Assembly (NCBI GenBank): GCA_964594965.1
Contig: CAZQMX010000002.1
Span: forward strand, 50,192-114,191
DNA length: 64,000 nt
Direction of reading: 5' to 3'
Source of the DNA: CAZQMX01 sp964594965
GTDB lineage: Bacteria > Patescibacteriota > Minisyncoccia > Portnoybacterales > UBA2143
This document shows, piece by piece, positions 58,834 to 64,000 of the stretch (the first letter of the stretch is position 1; each line of letters begins with the position of its first letter). The notes under the pieces are model-generated. The model made no database searches, had not been told where the DNA came from, and worked only from the letters and a program-made list of their open reading frames with translations. Both the position numbers and the translations under genes were made by a program.

Positions 58834-60186
58834 TTAAGTGTATAGTTTTTCTTTAATTAAGTTTATCTCTTCTTGGGCTGATTCATTACTTTCTATATCT
58901 TTTTTAATCTTTTGGCAAGCATACATAGCGGTGGTGTGATCCCTTCCCCCTAATTTCTCTCCGATATAGGGATAAGAACTATTTAATTCATTTCTAATTA
59001 AATACATTGTTATTTGTCTTGGCCGGACTAATTCTTTTTTTCTGGAGCGGTCAATTAGATCACTAATATGAATATCATAGAATTCAGCCACTATTTTAAG
59101 GATATTTTTGTAATTAGTCATTTTCTTGGGAGAGTTAATAATCTGAGTTAGGATTTTCTGGGTAATTTTTTGGTCAGGAATAATATTATTTACCTGGGAA
59201 TAGGCAATAACCCGATTAAGAGCGCCTTCAACCTCTCTGATATTTCTCTGGATATTAGTCGCGATATAGGTAGTAACATCATTAGGAAGTTTAATTTTCT
59301 TTTCCTTGAGTTTGGTGTTAATAATTGCTGTCCTGGTTTCCAAATCAGGATAAGTAATATCAGCAATCATTCCTCCTTCAAAACGGGAACGAAGCCGTTC
59401 TTCTAATGTTGAAATTGATTTAGGAGCCCGGTCAGAGGTGATAATAATCTGCTTATTTTTCTGATAAAGGGCGTTAAAGGTATGAAAAAACTCTTCTTGG
59501 GTTTTCTCTTTACCGGCAATAAATTGAATATCGTCAATAATTAAAGTATCAATTTTACGATACTTATCCTTAAAAGAATCCATTCCTTTTTTTGAAATTG
59601 CATCAACTAATTCACTCGTATATTTCTCGGAACTTAAATACTTAATCTTTTTATTCGGATGAGCTTTGGTTAATTCATTACCAATTGCCTGGATTAAATG
59701 AGTCTTTCCCAAACCAACTCCGCCGTAGATGAATAAGGGATTATACATTGTGCCGGGATTTTTAACTATCGCTCTTCCGGCTGCTTGGGCTAATTCATTA
59801 AAAGAACCAATAATGAAATTATTAAAAGTGTATTTAGGATTAAGATTGGTTTCTTTATCTAAATTAAATTCCTGGAAATTAAGCTGGTCTCCAATTAGGG
59901 TTGGTGTTGGTTCTTCTACGGCTTTAGGACTAACTATTTTTTCCTCACCAATAACAAAGTTGATTTCTTTAACATCAGGAGAATTATTTCTAAGGATTTT
60001 TAAAATCAGCTTATTATATTTATTTTCCAACCATTCTCGGGTAAAACCATTGGGAGTACTGACAGTAATCAAGCCATCTTTTTTAGAATGGATTTTGGTG
60101 TTTCTAAACCAGGTAATAAAATTTGCTTTAGAAATAGTCAGTTCAATTTCTCCTAGAACAGTTTGCCAAAGATCTTTTAACTCCAT
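58834..60186 (-). CDS. dnaA: Chromosomal replication initiator DnaA
   Basis: AAA+ initiator that melts the origin. 450 aa, standard. Domain I at the N-terminus (LWQTVLGEIELTISKANFITWF), AAA+ domain with Walker A IYGGVGLGKTHLIQAIGNE, Walker B LIIDDIQFIAGKEKTQEEF, sensor ITSDRAPKSISTLEERLRSRFEGG, and the C-terminal DNA-binding domain with VRPRQITMYLIRNE and KLGGRDHTTAMYACQKI. Divergent from rpmH across the probable origin. Confidence 0.98.
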   Translation of the reverse strand: MELKDLWQTVLGEIELTISKANFITWFRNTKIHSKKDGLITVSTPNGFTREWLENKYNKLILKILRNNSPDVKEINFVIGEEKIVSPKAVEEPTPTLIGDQLNFQEFNLDKETNLNPKYTFNNFIIGSFNELAQAAGRAIVKNPGTMYNPLFIYGGVGLGKTHLIQAIGNELTKAHPNKKIKYLSSEKYTSELVDAISKKGMDSFKDKYRKIDTLIIDDIQFIAGKEKTQEEFFHTFNALYQKNKQIIITSDRAPKSISTLEERLRSRFEGGMIADITYPDLETRTAIINTKLKEKKIKLPNDVTTYIATNIQRNIREVEGALNRVIAYSQVNNIIPDQKITQKILTQIINSPKKMTNYKNILKIVAEFYDIHISDLIDRSRKKELVRPRQITMYLIRNELNSSYPYIGEKLGGRDHTTAMYACQKIKKDIESNESAQEEINLIKEKLYT

Positions 60187-60346
60187 AATGCTTTAAAAAT
60201 TAATTCTTAAATACATTATACATTATAGGGAAGTTTTTAACAAAACTAAATCCTTAATTTTGTTTATAAAGTGTGGATTGCCTGTGGATACCCTTTATTA
60301 AAAGATAGGATTTGACTAACTAATTCTTAAATGATATCCTTTTAAT
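60187..60346. other. oriC: Probable replication origin region (dnaA-rpmH intergenic)
   Basis: 160 bp between divergent dnaA and rpmH. Two DnaA-box-like 9-mers in the same orientation, TGTGGATTG (60272-60280) and TGTGGATAC (60283-60291), match consensus TGTGGATAA at 7-8 of 9 positions. AT-rich flanks. Promoters: dnaA (minus) TTGTTA (60243-60238), 17 nt, TATAAT (60220-60215); rpmH (plus) TTGACT (60312-60317), 17 nt, TATCCT (60335-60340), 6 nt, ATG. Gene order rnpA-rpmH-ori-dnaA-dnaN is the ancestral bacterial one. Confidence 0.7.
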
Positions 60347-60481
60347 ATGTCGCTTACCTACAAACCCAAGAAGAAAAAAAGAAAGAAAACACACGGATTT
60401 AGACAAAGGATGGCCACAAGATTTGGCCGCCGCGTTTTATCCAAGAGAAGACAGAAAAAAAGAGCTAAATTAGCAGTTTAG
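60347..60481 (+). CDS. rpmH: 50S ribosomal protein L34
   Basis: 44 aa, too short for many gene callers. MSLTYKPKKKKRKKTHGFRQ then RMATRFGRRVLSKRRQKKRA is the highly conserved L34 sequence. Leaderless-type start, -10 TATCCT 6 nt before the ATG. Followed after 9 nt by rnpA, the universal pairing. Confidence 0.97.
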   Translation: MSLTYKPKKKKRKKTHGFRQRMATRFGRRVLSKRRQKKRAKLAV

Positions 60482-60490
60482 TTTTTTTGT

Positions 60491-60832
60491 ATGTTATCAA
60501 AAATTAATAAACTTAAAAAAGATAATGACTTTAAGAATGTTTTCGAGAAAGGAAAGTATTCTCAAAAGGAATTTATTAAAATTAAGTTTTCTAAAAATGA
60601 TTTAGGGATAAGCCGGTTTGGATTTATGATTGGCTTGAAAATTTCCAAGAAAGCCGTTGAAAGGAATAAGATTAAGCGTTGGCTTCAAGAAATTATCCGA
60701 TTAAATCTAAAAGAGATTAAAACCGGATTTGATATTATTATTATGGCTAATCCTGAAATATTAGGTAAAAAACATAACCAAGTCGAAGATAATTTAATTA
60801 ATCTATTAAAAGAAAGTAAATTAATCAAATGA
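60491..60832 (+). CDS. rnpA: Ribonuclease P protein component
   Basis: Protein subunit of RNase P, which matures tRNA 5' ends. 113 aa. NKLKKDNDFKNVFEKGK at the start, FGFMIGLKISKKAVERNKIKRWLQE (the RNR-type basic helix) and DIIIMANPEIL are characteristic. Overlaps yidC by 4 nt (ATGA). Confidence 0.94.
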   Translation: MLSKINKLKKDNDFKNVFEKGKYSQKEFIKIKFSKNDLGISRFGFMIGLKISKKAVERNKIKRWLQEIIRLNLKEIKTGFDIIIMANPEILGKKHNQVEDNLINLLKESKLIK

Positions 60833-61566
60833 GCGCGATAGTTAGTCTTTTTAACCAAGTCCTTTATTTCCCCCTCTTTAACGCCCTAATTGCGATTTAT
60901 AATTTCCTGCCAATTAAGGATTTGGGTTTGGCCATTATTATCCTAACGGTTTTAATCCGTTTTATCCTTTATCCCCTTTCTAGGAAATCAATTCAGTCGC
61001 AAAAAGCAATTTCCAAACTTCAGCCGGAAATAAAGGAAATTCAAAGGAAGTTTAAGAAAAAAGATGAGCAGGCCAAGGAAATAATGCTTTTGTATCAGAA
61101 ATACAAGGTTAATCCAATGGCCGGCTGTCTGCCAATTTTAATCCAGTTCCCTGTTTTAATTGCCTTGTACCGGGTATTCTTTACCGGATTAGATCCTGCG
61201 CAATTAAATAATCTCTATAATTTTGTTTCAAGGCCGGAAATGCTTAATTTTATGTTTCTTGGTCTGGTAGATTTATCCCAGAGAAGTATTGTCCTGGCTC
61301 TGATTGCCGGAGGATTACAGTTTATCCAGGCCAAAATGATTACTCCTAAAAAAGATACTAATCAGAAGAAATCAGGCGGATTTGATTTTACTTCGGTTAT
61401 GGGTCAGCAGATGGTCTATTTCATGCCGGTTATAACTATCTTTATTGCTTTGAATCTACCGGCCGCTCTCCCTCTCTACTGGATAGTTATCACTTTATTC
61501 GGTATAGTTCAACAATATTACACTAAAGTTAATTCCGGAGGGGTAAAACAAGAACATGGGAAATAA
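60829..61566 (+). CDS. yidC: Membrane protein insertase YidC
   Basis: Inserts membrane proteins alone or with Sec. 245 aa, the short Gram-positive-like form without a periplasmic domain. KDLGLAIIILTVLIRFILYPLS is the first conserved helix, with the essential Arg; KVNPMAGCLPILIQFPVLIALYRVF, LADLS-like LGLVDLSQRSIVLAL and NLPAALPLYWIVITLFGIVQQ follow. Overlaps jag by 11 nt. Confidence 0.95.
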   Translation: MSAIVSLFNQVLYFPLFNALIAIYNFLPIKDLGLAIIILTVLIRFILYPLSRKSIQSQKAISKLQPEIKEIQRKFKKKDEQAKEIMLLYQKYKVNPMAGCLPILIQFPVLIALYRVFFTGLDPAQLNNLYNFVSRPEMLNFMFLGLVDLSQRSIVLALIAGGLQFIQAKMITPKKDTNQKKSGGFDFTSVMGQQMVYFMPVITIFIALNLPAALPLYWIVITLFGIVQQYYTKVNSGGVKQEHGK

Positions 61567-62008
61567 AGAGGTTATTAAGGATATAATCAGTCAAATACTA
61601 AAAAAGATGAATTTTGAGGGTGATGTTTTTATTGAAGACAGTGATAAAGATGAGATTAGTGCTAATATCCAGACCAAAGAAGCTAGTTTCTTAATTGGCC
61701 AGTCAGGAGTTAATTTAGATGCTCTTCAGCATGTTGCCAGGGTTTTAGCTAACAAGAAAAGCGAAACACCAATCCAATTTGTTCTGGATGTTAATAGTTA
61801 CAAAAAACAGAGAACAGACGCCTTAAAGGAATTGGCTAAAAATGTGGCTGAGCAGACCCTAACCGAAAGGGTAGCAATCACACTCCGGCCAATGTCGGCT
61901 TATGAAAGAAGAGTTGTTCATTTGGCTTTATTTGAACATCCCCAAATTAAAACAGAAAGTATTGGCGAAGACCCGGAGAGAAGAGTTGTTGTTAAACCTA
62001 TTAAATAA
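61556..62008 (+). CDS. jag: Jag/KhpB RNA-binding protein
   Basis: KH-R3H protein of the rnpA-yidC operon; KhpB homologues bind many RNAs and affect cell division. 150 aa without the N-terminal Jag_N domain. KH part: EASFLIGQSGVNLDALQHVARV; R3H part: PMSAYERRVVHLALFEHPQIKTESIGEDPERRVVV. Ends with the start of the PRC-barrel gene (1-nt overlap). Confidence 0.93.
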   Translation: MGNKEVIKDIISQILKKMNFEGDVFIEDSDKDEISANIQTKEASFLIGQSGVNLDALQHVARVLANKKSETPIQFVLDVNSYKKQRTDALKELAKNVAEQTLTERVAITLRPMSAYERRVVHLALFEHPQIKTESIGEDPERRVVVKPIK

Positions 62009-62262
62009 TGTTGGTTAATGGTAAAAAAATTATTGGCAGTAAGGTTTTTACCCGAAGCGGCTATTATTTAGGCAGGGTTATTGATTTCAAGATGGATACT
62101 CTTTCGCAGAATATTGCCGAATACTATGTTTTAAGGGGATTTTTTAATTTATTCAAGAGGCCTCTAATTATTAAATCCAGTCAGGTGATTGAAATAAAGA
62201 AGAGGAAAATTATTGTTGAAGACACTTTTGTTTCAGCGCCGGGTATAGAGTATGCTAAATAG
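62008..62262 (+). CDS. PRC-barrel domain protein
   Basis: 84 aa, a single PRC-barrel: KKIIGSKVFTRSGYYLGRVIDF and LIIKSSQVIEIKKRKIIVED. Small beta-barrels of this family occur in ribosome maturation (RimM) and photosynthetic proteins; the stand-alone form is of unknown role. Overlaps both neighbours, so it belongs to the rpmH-flippase operon. Confidence 0.82.
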   Translation: MLVNGKKIIGSKVFTRSGYYLGRVIDFKMDTLSQNIAEYYVLRGFFNLFKRPLIIKSSQVIEIKKRKIIVEDTFVSAPGIEYAK

Positions 62263-63661
62263 AAAAATTGCTATTAATTCTATTATTTCAGCTGGGGCTA
62301 GGATTTTAGGACTAGCCCTTTCTTTAATTATTATTGGTTTTATTAGCCGGTATTTAGGTCAGGCTGGTTTTGGTTATTACGCTACTGTCCTGGCTTTTTT
62401 GTTTTTCTTTACGGTTTTATCTGATTTAGGCCTTTATTCAATTTGTTTAAGGGAAATTTCAAGGCCGGGAGCAGATGAAAAGAAAATAGTCAGCAATGCT
62501 TTTACCTTAAGGCTTCTAATTGGCTTAATTGTTTTTGCTCTAGCTCCAATTGTAGTTTTATTTTTTCCTTATCCAAGCGAGATTAAATCAGGGGTTTTAA
62601 TTGGCGCAATTGGCTTCTGGTTTTTATCCAACCAGCAGGTTTTAATTGGAATTTTCCAGAAATACCTAAAAATGGAAAAAGTTGCTCTGGCTGAATTGAC
62701 TGGCAAACTAATCCAGTTGTCTTTAGTTGCCTTTTTTGTCTGGCAGGAAAAAAGTTTTCTTTTCATTATCAGCGCCGTTATTTTCGGGGCTTTGACTAAT
62801 TTCGGTCTGGTCTTTTTGTTTTCCCGCCAATATGTTCGGATTTCTCTTCAATTTGATTTTGGTTTCTGGAAAAAATTACTCAGAAAATCACTTCCTTTGG
62901 GCTTGGCTATTGTTTTCACAATGGTCTATTTCAAACTTGATACAATTATGCTTTCTTTAATGAAGCCGGCTGAAGATGTCGGGATTTATAATTTGGGGTA
63001 TAAGTTTCTGGAAAGTATTCTTTTTTATCCGGCGATGTTTGTTGGTTTGGTCATGCCTCTTTTATCAAAATATGCTTTTTCAGCCAGGGAGAAATTTAGA
63101 AAAATTAGCCAGGAAACATTAAATGTTCTTTTGGTTTTTGCTCTTCCTTTGATTGTCGGAACTTTCTTTTTATCTGATAGGATTGTTGTTTTAATTGCCG
63201 GCCAGGATTTTATTCTTTCAGCCGGAGTTTTGAATATCCTAATTTTTGCTACCGGAATAATCTTTTTAGGGGTTTTGTTTTCTAATATGATCATATCTCT
63301 GGAAAAACAAAAAACCCTGGCATATATTTATGCTTTCGGGGCCTTGTTTAATTTAATAGCCAATCTTATCTTTATTCCCAAATATTCCTATACCGGTGCT
63401 GCCTGGACAACTTTTCTGACTGAATTAGCGGTAACTCTTTTAATGGTTTTTATTCTTTTCCGTGTTTTGAAAACTTTTCTTTCTTTTAAGCCGGTTTTGA
63501 AATATGCTTTGGCGGCTTTGGTTATGGCTCTTTTCCTTTTTTATCTATCCAGCCTTCCCTTATTCCTTCTAATCCTTCTGGCTGTCCTCGTCTATTTTGC
63601 TTCCCTTTATCTCTTTGGCGGTATTTCAGCTAAAGAGGTTTTGATTTTGGTAAAAAAATAG
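62252..63661 (+). CDS. Polysaccharide flippase (Wzx/MOP superfamily)
   Basis: 469 aa with 12-14 predicted helices. RILGLALSLIIIGFISRYLGQAGFGYYATVLAF is the classic start of O-antigen flippases; LRKSLPLGLAIVFTMVYFKLDTIML and VGIYNLGYKFLES follow in the middle, YSYTGAAWTTFLTELAVTLLM near the end. Would flip undecaprenyl-linked oligosaccharides to the outer leaflet, feeding the O-antigen-ligase-like gene downstream. Confidence 0.88.
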   Translation: MLNRKIAINSIISAGARILGLALSLIIIGFISRYLGQAGFGYYATVLAFLFFFTVLSDLGLYSICLREISRPGADEKKIVSNAFTLRLLIGLIVFALAPIVVLFFPYPSEIKSGVLIGAIGFWFLSNQQVLIGIFQKYLKMEKVALAELTGKLIQLSLVAFFVWQEKSFLFIISAVIFGALTNFGLVFLFSRQYVRISLQFDFGFWKKLLRKSLPLGLAIVFTMVYFKLDTIMLSLMKPAEDVGIYNLGYKFLESILFYPAMFVGLVMPLLSKYAFSAREKFRKISQETLNVLLVFALPLIVGTFFLSDRIVVLIAGQDFILSAGVLNILIFATGIIFLGVLFSNMIISLEKQKTLAYIYAFGALFNLIANLIFIPKYSYTGAAWTTFLTELAVTLLMVFILFRVLKTFLSFKPVLKYALAALVMALFLFYLSSLPLFLLILLAVLVYFASLYLFGGISAKEVLILVKK

Positions 63662-63679
63662 AATTTTTATTTCTTTTTA

Positions 63680-63744
63680 TGTCATCCTGAGGGCGAAGCC
63701 CGAAGGATCTGTTAAATAGATTCTTCGCTTCGCTCAGAATGACA
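63680..63744. repeat. 65-nt REP-like palindromic repeat, copy 2
   Basis: Inverted copy of 1771-1835 with two substitutions; hairpin flanked by the flippase stop and the next gene. Confidence 0.9.
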
Positions 63745-63752
63745 AGCATATC

Positions 63753-64000
63753 GTGTATAGATGGCTTTTGCCCTTAATTCTCTATCTTCCTTTTCAGGTT
63801 GCTCTTAATCCACCGGGTGGTTTTGACCTGGCTTCAATCAGGGTCTTTATTCTAATTTTTTTTCTCTTCTGGCTAGTTAAGAAAAAATTAAAGATATCTT
63901 TTTCTTTTAATAATCTTCAGGTTTTGGGCCTATTTTTTTTCCTGATTCTGGCTGGAATTTCTCTTCTTGGCGCTCAGAATATTTCCTGGGGATTAAGGAA
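63753..64000 (+). CDS. O-antigen ligase/polymerase-like membrane protein, cut by right edge
   Basis: Frame opens with GTG at 63753 and is uninterrupted to the end: VYRWLLPLILYLPFQVALNP, PGGFDLASIRVFILIFFLFW, a Lys-rich turn, then another hydrophobic helix (VLGLFFFLILAGISLLGA). This is the N-terminus of a multi-span Wzy/WaaL-type protein (O-antigen ligase superfamily), as expected next to a flippase. Only 82 codons are visible, so the family call is tentative. Confidence 0.65.
   Translation, partial: MYRWLLPLILYLPFQVALNPPGGFDLASIRVFILIFFLFWLVKKKLKISFSFNNLQVLGLFFFLILAGISLLGAQNISWGLR

Overview
The window looks like a chromosomal segment of an ultra-small, reduced-genome bacterium, most likely a member of the Candidate Phyla Radiation (Patescibacteria, Parcubacteria-like). 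The reasons are a moderately AT-rich sequence, the standard code (TGA ends several genes, so this is not a Gly-UGA lineage), compact or shortened core proteins (RecO, YebC, a stand-alone 5'-3' exonuclease, MetG without a C-terminal dimer domain), a tmRNA and tRNA without encoded CCA, lamin-tail/PKD and DUF11-like surface proteins, and several genes that seem to be translated from leaderless mRNAs. The taxonomic call is an inference; no rRNA is present.

Layout. 1-10 kb: hisS (cut by the left edge), lepB, an LCP cell-wall ligase, pth, a candidate structured RNA, dprA, topA, a RelA/SpoT enzyme, parB and parA. 10-27 kb: tRNA-Leu(CAA), then a long minus-strand block with tsaC, leuS, tatD, metG, rsmI, an AI-2E permease, an M16 peptidase, glyS, a surface protein, recO, ileS and argS. 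27-31 kb: an exported protein of different style, smpB, tmRNA, infC-rpmI-rplT, holA. 31-38 kb: a hypothetical protein, a DUF3048 protein, 5'-3' exonuclease, tsaE, pilB, a second candidate RNA, ruvB and a toxin-antitoxin pair. 38-46 kb: an LTD/PKD surface protein, yebC, a NUMOD3-HNH endonuclease, ruvC and then a tight four-gene cassette (7TM protein, ATP-grasp/retropepsin fusion, two more ATP-grasp ligases). 46-54 kb: accessory genes on the minus strand (small membrane protein, frameshifted hydrolase, lycopene-cyclase-like protein, nicotinate phosphoribosyltransferase, DNA glycosylase, a transglutaminase with Cys/Tyr repeats) and tyrS. 55-64 kb: penicillin-binding protein, dnaN, dnaA, the probable origin, rpmH-rnpA-yidC-jag, a PRC-barrel protein, a flippase and the start of an O-antigen-ligase-like gene.

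Most notable are: (1) a 141-142 nt element present three times within 3 kb, directly upstream of the start codons of argS, smpB and rplT, with conserved outer arms, a variable hairpin, compensatory changes and an ATG at both ends; (2) the 7TM/ATP-grasp/aspartyl-protease/ATP-grasp/ATP-grasp operon, predicted to make and trim a non-ribosomal peptide or amide tag; (3) palindromic repeats inserted in frame inside at least seven housekeeping proteins, similar in logic to Rickettsia palindromic elements; (4) two promoter styles, leaderless core genes against Shine-Dalgarno-led accessory genes; (5) a single-gene segment encoding a coiled-coil/Ca-repeat/transglutaminase/Cys-Tyr-repeat protein flanked by 28-bp direct repeats. 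I saw no CRISPR array, prophage or transposase.
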